In this document: positions 42,892 through 52,300 of the stretch, in pieces
Numbering within the stretch: position 1 is the first letter of the stretch
Layout: each line of letters starts with the position of its first letter
Assembly: GCA_964019335.1 (NCBI GenBank)
Contig: OZ025648.1
Coordinates: 372,001-436,000, forward strand
DNA from: Diplonema japonicum
Taxonomy: Eukaryota > Euglenozoa > Diplonemea > Diplonemida > Diplonemidae
Direction of reading: 5' to 3'
DNA: 64,000 nt
The notes under the pieces: model-generated
What the model was told of the DNA's origin: nothing
Database searches by the model: none
What the model saw: only the letters and a program-made list of their open reading frames with translations
Program-made: the position numbers and the translations under genes

Positions 42892-44448
42892 TCAGTAGTG
42901 CAATCTTGATGCTGCAAGTGCGGAGGCACGGAGACGGGACGGGGAGAAAGAGAGCGAAGGGTCGCGCAACGAAGCAGCTGACGAGGTCACCGCAGCGACC
43001 GCGGCAGTGAGGTTCTGAGCCGCGGAATAACTGTAGCTTTGAGGGACCTGATAGGGTTCTGCCCGCTGCCCGCGGGTGTACGAAGAGACAGGGGCTACAC
43101 CAGAAGCAGAAGCAGAAGAACCAGCACCACTCGCACTGATACCAGGAGGAGGTACGACAGACGGCGAAGGCGAGGGATTCGGAATAGGTGGCTGCGTCAT
43201 CTTGACACTGACTCTAGGCGATGTAGCTGGTGAGCGGCCAGTGTGGGACGTGAAGACATGCACTTCACTCCGCAACCTGTTCTCCCTCTCCTCCAAAGAG
43301 TCGCGCTGCTCTCGCAGCAGAGCTTCCTGGTCCAACAGTGGTGCCTCCTCGCTTTCTACGACCCGCCTGTGTTGGTTGAACTCCAGCATCCTCTGCTCCA
43401 ACGAGTTTATCGCCTGTCCCTGCGTCTGGGTTGCCGCACGTGCCGCCTCAACAATGGACAATCTCTGCTCTTCGCGGTTTGTGTATTGTTGGTATTCCCT
43501 CAGTTCAGCTTCCTTGGAAGTCTGCGCTTTGAGGACCTCAGCGGTGGCACCGGCTAACGTCTGCGCGGCCATTCGTTCTGCTTCGAGTAAAGCTGCGACC
43601 TCGGCTTCCGCTTGTGCTGACGCTTGTACAGCTGATTGGACGAGCATTTGGGTTTCAACAAGCTTGGAGTGGGCGGTCTGCTCACGGCCTTGCGAGGTCA
43701 GCACCTCGTACTGAACTTGGTCGCGTGCTTGCATTTTTGCTTCGACGTCACGCTTCTGTTCGATGAGCATGCGCTCGATGCTGCGGAGGCGTTCTTCGCT
43801 TTGCGCGACCTCTGCGTCTTGGTGCTTGAGGGTTTCGATCAGCTGCTCGACAGTACGCTGGCACTCGCCGACACGGTCTGTCCATTCACGTTCTTGCTCG
43901 CGGATTTGTACGACTTCTTCGGACTTTGCGGCGACTTTTTGCCGTGCGAGGGATGTGCCTTCTTCTGCTTGCTGCAGACTGCGCTGTGTCCTTTCCTCTT
44001 CGCTTCGGCGTTCCGCGATTTGCAAATCGGTCGTGTGGACCTTCTGCTCTTGCATGTCCCGCTGGCGTTGCGAGTCATGAAGCGCCTCGATCGCCTCCGC
44101 CTCCCGCAGGCGTAGTTCTTCTAGCTCGCGGGTTGCCTTCTCCACCGTATCCAGTTGGTGCAGCTCCGTCCAGTAGTCCTTGCTGCGGTAATATATGGAG
44201 TCGAGCATGGTGGGGTACAGTTCTGCAAAGCGCTGGAACTCGCTGAAAGAGAGAACACCGTCCCTGTTTAAATCGAGCTTGTCAAATAGGTCCACGGTCG
44301 TCACCTCCGTCGAGGCCGTCTCGATGTGCAGCCGCTTCATTGCCGAGGCCCACTCTTCCTTTGGGATCCCTCTTTGCTTGTTTTGATCCAGTTCATCAAA
44401 TGCGCCCCTCATCTTCTCTGAGAACGTTGCGTGGTCGTGGTGGTCCAT
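42892..44448 (-). CDS. EF-hand coiled-coil protein, tandem paralogue 1
   Basis: A 518-residue, intronless protein. Two EF-hands form the N-terminus: the first loop is weak (DQNKQRGIPKEE, about 21-32) and the second is canonical (DLNRDGVLSFSE, about 59-70). Then comes YYRSKDYWTELHQL, a segment conserved in the next gene, a coiled coil of about 300 residues, a second conserved block (LLDQEALLREQRDSLEERE) and a Ser/Pro/Ala-rich tail. It is about 40% alike to the gene at 45013-46434 over the shared blocks by eye. Ca2+ binding through the second EF-hand is likely. A flagellar or cytoskeletal role is a guess from the fold and from the nearby DNAAF3. The start follows TTGCAG directly. Confidence 0.82.
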   Translation of the reverse strand: MDHHDHATFSEKMRGAFDELDQNKQRGIPKEEWASAMKRLHIETASTEVTTVDLFDKLDLNRDGVLSFSEFQRFAELYPTMLDSIYYRSKDYWTELHQLDTVEKATRELEELRLREAEAIEALHDSQRQRDMQEQKVHTTDLQIAERRSEEERTQRSLQQAEEGTSLARQKVAAKSEEVVQIREQEREWTDRVGECQRTVEQLIETLKHQDAEVAQSEERLRSIERMLIEQKRDVEAKMQARDQVQYEVLTSQGREQTAHSKLVETQMLVQSAVQASAQAEAEVAALLEAERMAAQTLAGATAEVLKAQTSKEAELREYQQYTNREEQRLSIVEAARAATQTQGQAINSLEQRMLEFNQHRRVVESEEAPLLDQEALLREQRDSLEERENRLRSEVHVFTSHTGRSPATSPRVSVKMTQPPIPNPSPSPSVVPPPGISASGAGSSASASGVAPVSSYTRGQRAEPYQVPQSYSYSAAQNLTAAVAAVTSSAASLRDPSLSFSPSRLRASALAASRLHY

Positions 44449-45012
44449 CCTGCAACCCCCTTTTTTTTTGTAATGTCCCTATTTTTTTATTGAGTTTTTT
44501 TTTTTTTTTATTTGCATCTAAGTTTTGAGAGGAAAACGACAACCCGCAAAGGAGAAAAAAAAAAGAAGAAGAAAAGAAAAAAAAAAAAAAGAACAAGAAA
44601 TTCCGTCGCTTTATTTACAAAGAAAAAAAAATGGGGAAGGAGGAAGGGTGAATAAAAAAAAAGAAGAAGAAAAAAAAAAAACATGGGGGAGAGAACCATA
44701 AAATGAAGGAGCAAGGAGGAGCGTACGTGTTACTTCCCCTTTTTTTTTCTCCTTGTACTTTTTCTTTTCTCTCCATTCTCTCTCTCTCTCTCTTTTTTTT
44801 TCAAACATGTTTTTTTTTTCTTTTCTTTAAAAAAAAACCCCCCCACCCTATCCTCTCTTTTTACAAAACAAAAAAAAAATAAGGGGGAAGACAGGGGGAC
44901 GAATAAAAAAAAAAGAAATAAGAGGTAAATTACCCTCATAGGTGTTAAAAAAAAATAGGGAGGGGGGAAGGGTGGGTACAAGTACAGTCTCTTTCTTTTT
45001 TCTCCCCCATCA
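44449..45012. other. Intergenic spacer between EF-hand paralogues
   Basis: No gene. A- and T-runs throughout, plus a short TC microsatellite around 44774-44792. Confidence 0.7.
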
Positions 45013-46434
45013 TCAGTATTTCCGCTGTCTGTGAGGACTAAATGACTTCAACGTATTTGATCGGGTGGAGGAATTCATTGTAGTTCTGGCAAGATCATTG
45101 TCATAATGCCTGCGAGGCGGGGAAGAAGCTCTAAACCGGCTATTGTTGTGGTTATCAGGATAGTCTTTGGATTTGTAAGCAGACGGCATAGGAGAAGACC
45201 GGTATTTTGAGTAATGCGCAGGAGAAGGAGACCGTCTAGTGGTGGAGAAATTGCTAGCATTCGTTCTAAGCTTCGCCTCCCTGTCCTCGAGGGACTCCCG
45301 TTGTTCGCGCAACATCACTTCCTGTTCTAGAAGACCGACTTCTTCGTTTTCCACATCGGATCTTTGCAAGTTGAAGTCTTTATTCTGAGCTTGTAAGGCC
45401 TGCAGGACTCTAAGGTGTTCTTGGGATTCCAAAAGACTGTTTTCCTCCCCTTGACGGGAGAGCTTTTCCCTATCTTTGCAGTTCAAGAGTTCCTTCGTCT
45501 CGTTTTCAAGTATCAGCTGGAGTCGGAGAGATTCCGCGTTCAATGTTGCGGCGGTGTCGTTGCTGTCCCGTTCTCGTGCAATGGCAGCTTCAAGTTCCCC
45601 TTCTGACAGGGACAACCGTTCACCTGATAGCTGTACAGCGCGTTGAGATTCGAGAAGAGCGGAGACTGCAGTTTGTTCCGTTGATTTAGCATGTGTCAGG
45701 TCATGGTGCATGTGCTCACACATGCCTCGCAGTCTGTCAACCACGGACCTTTGCTCCGCGACCTTCCGTTCAAGTTCCATAAGGTATTCCTCTGCTTTTA
45801 CGACGTCGTTTTCTGCGTTTCGCGACTGTGCTGCGGTTACCTCAACTGCGTGTCTTGCTTCGTTCAGACCGGCTTGGATTACCCTCTCGTTGTCACGGGC
45901 TTCTGCATGATCGGCTGCCCGGTCTCTCACTTCCAAACGAAGATCCTCCGTCATTGCGTGCGCTTTTACAATGTTGTCGCGCTGTTCCTTCTCACGCATT
46001 TGAGCTTCTTTTAATTGTTGAGCCGACATGTGAACGCGGTGGTCTTGTTTATCGGTTACCTGTTGTGCTTCGAAGAGGTTCAGCCTGCATTGTTCTTCAC
46101 GGTCTTTGAGGGTTCTCTCTTGCTTTTTCGCCTCTTCGATATTCTCCAGCTGGTGTATGTCCGTCCAGTAGTCTTTGCTGCGGTAGTAAAGGCTGTCCAG
46201 GGTCGTCGGGAACATCTCGCAGAATTTTTGGTACTCGGAGTAGGTTACTAAGCCGTCGCCGTTGGCATCTGCCTTGTCGAAAAGGTCTCGCATCGTGGCG
46301 AGAGTGAAGTCGATGTGGAGCCGTTGCAGGATTGTGATCCACTCATCCAACCCGAAGCTCCTTGTCCTCTTTAAATCCAACTCGTCGAATGTCCCTCGTA
46401 CCTTCTCCGCGTGCGAGGCGTCTTCATGGTTCAT
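45013..46434 (-). CDS. EF-hand coiled-coil protein, tandem paralogue 2
   Basis: A 473-residue, intronless protein starting MNHEDASHAEKVRG; the upstream in-frame Met at 46503 is in spacer and was rejected. The architecture matches the gene at 42892-44448: a degenerate first EF-hand (DLKRTRSFGLDE), a canonical second loop (DANGDGLVTYSE), then LYYRSKDYWTDIHQLE, a long coiled coil and LLEQEVMLREQRESLEDRE. The tail differs: it is Ser/Arg/Tyr-rich (SPSPAHYSKYRSS). The two genes are therefore a tandem duplication whose tails diverged in composition. Ca2+ sensing coupled to a filament or scaffold is plausible. No named family is recognised. Confidence 0.82.
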   Translation of the reverse strand: MNHEDASHAEKVRGTFDELDLKRTRSFGLDEWITILQRLHIDFTLATMRDLFDKADANGDGLVTYSEYQKFCEMFPTTLDSLYYRSKDYWTDIHQLENIEEAKKQERTLKDREEQCRLNLFEAQQVTDKQDHRVHMSAQQLKEAQMREKEQRDNIVKAHAMTEDLRLEVRDRAADHAEARDNERVIQAGLNEARHAVEVTAAQSRNAENDVVKAEEYLMELERKVAEQRSVVDRLRGMCEHMHHDLTHAKSTEQTAVSALLESQRAVQLSGERLSLSEGELEAAIARERDSNDTAATLNAESLRLQLILENETKELLNCKDREKLSRQGEENSLLESQEHLRVLQALQAQNKDFNLQRSDVENEEVGLLEQEVMLREQRESLEDREAKLRTNASNFSTTRRSPSPAHYSKYRSSPMPSAYKSKDYPDNHNNSRFRASSPPRRHYDNDLARTTMNSSTRSNTLKSFSPHRQRKY

Positions 46435-46616
46435 TTTATTATTTTTTACCCCTTCTCCCACTGTAACAAAAATACCACCGGGTCGGTTTTTTTTTTTTTT
46501 CAAAAAAAAAAGTTAAAAAAGGGGGATCTGGGGGGGGAAAAAGTTAATTTTTTTTTTTCAAAAAATAAAAAAAGTGAAGAAAATATAAAAAATGAGGGGG
46601 GGGTGTGGGAAAATTA

Positions 46617-48152
46617 TTAAGCCTCCCAAAACGGCTGTTCCTTCGCGTCCTTGTTGATGAAGCCCATCACCCATAAGGAGTCGTTTTTTTCCTTTTCCTT
46701 CTGCTGCGCTTCTGTCAACGTGGGGTTGTCGGAACGGGCGAACGCGAGTTTAAACTTGGGGTTCAACCTGTGAATGCGCGCGGTAAGAGGCGGGGAGAAG
46801 GCCCAACCCTGTGCGGCCATAATGTCCTTCAACTTCTCACGATAAGCATCTTTTTGCAGCGCGTCCATGTACACACAGAACTTCACAGTCTCAACCGCCA
46901 CATAACCAGACGGTTTCATGAATGACTGGCGGTCACTCGTGAAGTTCTGCGCAGCATGGCAAGAAAGGAACATTGCGTCAAACTTAACCGGAACGTCTTG
47001 CTTCGTGTTGAGAAGGAGGTGGAAACGAGCAGGGTCGATCCCGGCAAAGAAGAATTTAACATTGGGCTTTTCCGGAATCTTGTCAACAGGGTCTTGTTCT
47101 TGTAATGCGGAGGGCGCGTCCCACGCCAGTTTGAACTCCGAAAATTCCCATTTCTTACCGGTTACAAATTCGTACAAACACGCTCGAATCGCGTGTAACG
47201 CGAGGATACCATTGGAGTACTTAAAGCTCCCATCATGCTGTTTGGCCAAAAGATCAGGGTACTCCGAGTTAATCCCGAAATTTGTGAACGGGGAGCAACG
47301 AACATCACCGAGATACACACCGTTGTCTCGTTTTCTATTGACAAACATAGCAAGTGTTTTGTTTGGGTGGACGTACTCATATTTTGTATCTCGGTGTGGA
47401 TTTACCCTTGCCCAGTCGTATGCAATACCGGTGGTGCGCCAATCTTTGTATTCAGGCCATCTTATGTGAGGTGTGTAGGGAAGCAAGCCCATGTTGAAGT
47501 CCCAATCCATTACATTGCTTTTTGAATCGTAACGATCGCCGATGTCAGTCCGGACTCTGTTGTCCCATTGGTGGTCAACGTTGAAGTTTGACTTTGTGCT
47601 GGTCCATGCTTCCATTTGGTCTGCGATCCAGTCGGTTTCTTTCATTTTTATGAAGGTTTCGAAGTCGAAAAAATCCTCGAAAGAATCGTCTGCTCCTCTC
47701 AGCATGGACGCGACTCGTTTGCCGATTCTCTTCATGGTGCTTACGGCGGGGTCGCGGAGGAGAGAATTCCCGTACAATTCCAAAAATTCTGCTACGCTTT
47801 CCTCGAGCTCCCCCACTGAGTTCTTTTCTAAAAACCATGTTAGAAAGAAAATGTGTCGTGAAATGTGCTTTAAATTCATTTCTTGGAGGTAGAAGTGCAC
47901 AGGTCTATCGGTGTGTCTCCTCACTCTGCTTACTGTGTAGATAATGTGGCGGATGTCGCCGGCACCGTCCAACAGAATGTTAACGGGTTCTTCCAAGTCC
48001 CCGTCCAGTCTTCCCTTGGGGATGTTTTCTAACAAATCAAACCCTGGGCTCCACCCCCAGTTCTGCTCCGTCCCAACGGAGTTTTTCAATGCTTGACTGT
48101 CCGTTTGCATGTATTGCAAACCTCCCGTTGTGGGGGGCGGGTCTGCCGGCAT
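46617..48152 (-). CDS. DNAAF3: DNAAF3, axonemal dynein assembly factor
   Basis: A 511-residue, intronless protein. The start at 48152 (MPADPPPTTGG) is chosen because the ORF upstream is translated poly-A/C spacer. The N-terminal DUF4470-type region shows WGWSPGFDLL (32-41) and NILLDGAGDIRHI (58-70), and the C-terminal DUF4471-type region continues with ILALHAIRACLYEFVTGKKW, VKFFFAGIDPARFHLLL and YVAVETVKFCVYMDALQK. DNAAF3 (PF22 in Chlamydomonas) acts in the cytoplasm to assemble dynein arms before import into flagella, so the organism has a motile flagellum or keeps the machinery for one. The ATG is preceded by a long A-run. Confidence 0.92.
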   Translation of the reverse strand: MPADPPPTTGGLQYMQTDSQALKNSVGTEQNWGWSPGFDLLENIPKGRLDGDLEEPVNILLDGAGDIRHIIYTVSRVRRHTDRPVHFYLQEMNLKHISRHIFFLTWFLEKNSVGELEESVAEFLELYGNSLLRDPAVSTMKRIGKRVASMLRGADDSFEDFFDFETFIKMKETDWIADQMEAWTSTKSNFNVDHQWDNRVRTDIGDRYDSKSNVMDWDFNMGLLPYTPHIRWPEYKDWRTTGIAYDWARVNPHRDTKYEYVHPNKTLAMFVNRKRDNGVYLGDVRCSPFTNFGINSEYPDLLAKQHDGSFKYSNGILALHAIRACLYEFVTGKKWEFSEFKLAWDAPSALQEQDPVDKIPEKPNVKFFFAGIDPARFHLLLNTKQDVPVKFDAMFLSCHAAQNFTSDRQSFMKPSGYVAVETVKFCVYMDALQKDAYREKLKDIMAAQGWAFSPPLTARIHRLNPKFKLAFARSDNPTLTEAQQKEKEKNDSLWVMGFINKDAKEQPFWEA

Positions 48153-49387
48153 TTTTTTTTTTTTTTTTTTTAAACGCTTCGCTCGCTTTTTTTTTTTTTT
48201 TGATGGGGGAAAAAAAAAAGGGGGGGAAAAAAAAACTTGGTTTTTGGCGCACGGGGGCGATTTTTTGTTTGTTTGTTTGTGCGTAATATTGAGGATGGGG
48301 CGTAAAACATTAGTTGCCCCCTCCCCCCCCCCCTTTTTTTGTTTTGTTTTGTTTATACGAGTCAAAAACTCGTTCTTTTGCATTCATTCTTAAATAAATT
48401 CTTTTACATCGTTGTGCTGCCAACAAACTAGTTTTTTTTTTTTTTTTTTTTCTTACCCTCCCCCCTTTTTTTTTCCTTTTCAAAGTCTCGACGATAGGTG
48501 TTAAAAAACAAGAAGAAAAAGAAAAAAATAAATAAGAACGAGAAGCAATGTTGAGGCGCACGAAGAAAAAAACAAAAACAGGAAAAAAAAAAAAAAAAAA
48601 AAAAAAACAAAACAAAAATCGTGGTAAGGGGGGAGGAGGGGGGTTTTTATTTCTTTCTTCTTGCTTTTTTGGCATACAAAAAAATGGGCGAGGGAATTTT
48701 CTTTCATCATTTTCTTTTTTTTTTTTTTTTTTTTTGAAATTTCATAAACCCAGGCATTTGCAAATGTGTTTTCTTTTTTTTTTAAAAAAGAAAAATCATC
48801 ATTAATTCGTGGATGAGCCAAACACCCGCGAAAAAAGAACTCAGGGGGTACAACAAAAAAAAAGGGGGATGGGGTGTCATAATTATTACGATTAGTTTTC
48901 TTCCTTTATTCTTTCTTTTTTTTTTTTCCTTTGCACTTTTAATACACACAAAAAAAAAAGGAATTTTAATTTTTTTGATGATAGTCTCATTTTTTTTTTT
49001 TTATATTCTTCAAAGATTCTGGGAAATGAGAAGAACCAGCTGCGTAGTGAGATAAGAAATTTCTTTTTTTTAAAAAAAAAAGGGGGGGGAGAGAGGACGC
49101 GCCTCCTATAAACAAATATGAAGGGCAACAACAAGCGCGTGAACACACTTCCTTTCTTCTTTTTTTTTTAAAAAAAAAAAATCCTCTTCCCCCTTTTTTC
49201 TTCCATTCCGAGGGACCAAAAAAAAAAAAAAAAAAAAAAAAAACTTCGGACCCTCAAAAACCTTTGAAAAACCGTTCACACCTCGAATATGAATATATGG
49301 AGAGGTAAAACAGCCTCTCAGGGAGGGAGGGGGGAGGGAGGGAAAAACAGCATTTTTCAAAAAAAAATTTTTTTTCTTTTTTAGTTG
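48153..49387. other. 1.2-kb intergenic spacer
   Basis: No gene. Dense A- and T-runs, for example T at 48431-48450, A at 48584-48606 and A at 49219-49242. ORFs are homopolymer artefacts. Confidence 0.75.
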
Positions 49388-52300
49388 TCACTGCTCCGCC
49401 CACCATGGCGGGAGCTCTTCTGACTTTTCAATGTTTACAGCTGTCTGGGTGGGTACACTCCCCAGAGACGGCGTTCTCCCCGTGCCAAAAGGCACGGGAA
49501 CGGCCGTTACCGGAGAAGACAGGACTGAGTAATGGTCTAGCGAATTGTTTATGGGAGAGGAGGTCCCCAGCGAAGATCTTCTGAAAGGCAAGGACGGGCC
49601 TGCCGCCAATGGCGAACTTACGCTCATGGGTGAGGACGGCCGGGGGAAAACCCGGGGAGAGGAAGACATCCAAGAAGGACTAGATGGGTGCGACTCGCAA
49701 GACCACCAATTCTGGTCATTCTGGTCGCTCAAGGGCGAGGCAGTCCCATTGCTGCTGTTGGTGCCCTTGATGAAGGAGAGATACGTTGAAAGAGTTGCAT
49801 TCTTGCTGCTTGTTGCCTCAGAGCGCCGAAGCATCAACCATGAATCACCCTCATCGAAGGTCAACAGGCATCTTGCTTCTTCCTCGTCAACTGCACATTC
49901 ACATATCTGCGTCATGGCAACGCCTTCGTTCTCAAGCAGTTTCAGTGTTCTTCTCGCAGATGTTTCTTCGTCTGATATTAGCCTTCTGCGGTACCGTTCG
50001 CTGGAGCCCCTTCCGAGTTCCAGTTCAAACAGGCGCATGGGGGTCCAGACCTGCAGCAGTCGAAGCCACTTCGTGTGGCAGTTGTCTTCTAGTTTTTTCC
50101 TCTCTACTTCTTCTTTCAGCTCGACCTGCAAGACTGGGCCCATCTCTATCGACCACCGCATTTTGACGTCGAGTTTGTTGCGCTCGGCATTTTCCTGCGA
50201 CGCCACCCAGTTCCGCCCACGGCCCTCATCACCTAGGAGGCCGACCGCTTCAGCTTTGATTTCTTCTTTTACCTTTTCTATCTGCGCGGGGGTGGCATTT
50301 TTTTTTTTTTTTTTACATACCCAAATCCCAAATGTTTCGATCTCTTCCAGCAACACGGTGTTGAACCTAACGTAGGACTCTTCTACTGCACACCGTGCAA
50401 GGAGCTCGGACCCTTCCTGTTCTCGAAGCTGGCGGAGGTTCGCTCGGATTCTATTTTTTTTTGTTTTGTTTTTTGTTTTGTTTGATACCGTCTCTGTTCC
50501 CTGCTTTTGTCTAAAAACCCTCTAGTTTCCTCTTGAATCTTCTTGCAGCTTGCGAGCCACAACACAGGCCTCCACATGGTCAACCGTGTGATCTTCACCC
50601 TTGCGGTGGCTTGCGCCATGATCGCTACGCTCCTGGTGCACTCTCGTTTATACTCCTTTTTTAAAAAAAAGATCTTTTTTGTTTTTCTTTTTTGCAACAA
50701 TACCTCAAGTTTAACGTAAACCTCCTGTTTGAGGAACACACGGGAAACCCCGATCTGAGCCTTGGCCTTGTCGTCAAGACTGTGTGAGATATATACCGGA
50801 TTTGTACTTATATTGTTATGTGAAAAGTCCCAAATTGGGACTCTTATTGCTCACCAGAGCATTCCGCGCACTCCCACCCTGGTCTCTCCTTTCTAACCTG
50901 CTTGAGGGTTGCGCTGCAGTTGGGGCAGGGCACCCTCGTCACGTTGTTCGCTGGCTTGGGGTCACCTGGCTTAGTCTTAGGGCTGGGCTTCTTGGTCAGG
51001 CATTTCTTCTTCTTCTTCTGCTTCTTCGTCAGAAGAAGGCGCATCAGAAATGGCCAGCCTGCTGAACATCCGGGTCTTCGGGTGCTGGTTCCGGGTCGAC
51101 TGACAGTCCCAATGGCTCCAATGGATCAATCTCCTCCTGCATCTGCATCCAGCACTTCTGCCCGACCTCGGAAGGCGGGTGCGGAGGGCCAGGCGAGGGT
51201 GCAGGAACGTCCTCAGTGGGCGGGGGCACGGATGCAGACCCGGGTGGGAGATCGTTAAAAAGGTAAGCAAACCCTGCCCGGATTGTGGCTTCTGTTAGCT
51301 TGCGGTAAGCCTCGACACTCCAGGCAGGAATAAAAGGACGCATAATCTTTGTCCTTTTGTCAACCTCTAGCATTGCTGATTTTGCAATCTGTGAAGGTTT
51401 CGGGACCGGCAACAGAAACCACAGGACCGGCAACAACAGAAGCACCAGGCGCGGCAACAGGACTAACGGGAACAGAAGCACCAGGCGTGGCAACAGGACT
51501 AACGGGAACAGAAGCACCAGGCGCGGCAACAGGACTAACGGGAACAGAAGCCGGACCAGCAGAAGTAAGAAGGGCTTCTCTTCTGTGTTTTTTCCGCCCT
51601 TTCTTTATCTGGGCCTTCAGGGCGTCCGCGTACCTTGTTTTGAAAATGGAAACCAAAAAGTAGTATCTTTGTAAACCACAAACGTGACTTTAATTTTAGT
51701 GGGGCCTGTCCTGGGGGGGGGGATCAGGCCAAAAATAATAAAAATAGTTTATTTGTATTGTTCTGTAAAAAGTCCCAAATTGAGTTCAAAATCCGAAAAA
51801 AGGTACATAATTTATACAGTACACTAAATTCCCAGACCATTATTAAAACTGAACAATATAAATACAAATCCGGTATATAAAAAAAAAAAAACAAACCCAT
51901 AGAGCTGAAGCAGCGCCAGAACACGGGCTTTGACATCAGCAGGAGGGGTGCTCTTGTAGAACAGGACGCGGTATCGTTTATTGAAGTCGCCGAAGAGCAA
52001 GCGGACAGGGTAGCCAGCTTTTCGGATGGACACAGTGGCGAGAACGCCTGAGGTGGTTAGTTGAAAGGCGACCTGGTTGCCGTCAAAGAGCATCGGCTTC
52101 TTGGCGGGGTGCGGCTTCACACACCGTATCCAGTGCGGGTTCGAAGAGTTGATGATCTTCATCAAATCCAACAGCTGCTGTTTGAAAAAACCAGCAACGG
52201 TGAGCTTCTTCTCGACAGGCCAGGCTAGGGACGAGATGTAACTGTTTGAGCTCGAGATGACCAAGTCCTTCCATGCCTCTTTCAATGTGTCGGCGTTCTT

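Larger units (their letters stand above)
50790..51879 (-). mobile_element. 1.09-kb TIR element inside the myosin intron
   Basis: Terminal inverted repeats of 28 bp with one mismatch (beginning TATATACCGGATTTGTA) sit at 50790-50817 and 51852-51879. An additional partial copy of the left end lies at 51751-51784. The interior is GC-balanced and carries coding remnants on the same strand as the myosin: an N-terminal basic segment (51656 downward), 30-bp repeats encoding V-A-A-P-G-A-S-V-P-V type units, and a C-terminal zinc-ribbon-like CPNC...CAEC segment ending at 50844 just inside the TIR. No intact transposase is seen, so it is probably a non-autonomous or decayed DNA transposon. A short duplication (TA or TATA) may be the target site but is ambiguous. 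Confidence 0.75.
50780..51896 (-). other. Outlier 1117-nt myosin intron
   Basis: The donor TATGG|GTTTGTTT and acceptor CACACAG|TCTTGAC join Leu-Tyr-Gly to Leu-Asp-Asp-Lys in phase 2, exactly matching a myosin converter. The intron is more than ten times longer than any of the other 30 found here. Only 16-17 nt on the donor side and about 9-10 nt on the acceptor side lie outside the inverted-repeat element. Confidence 0.9.
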
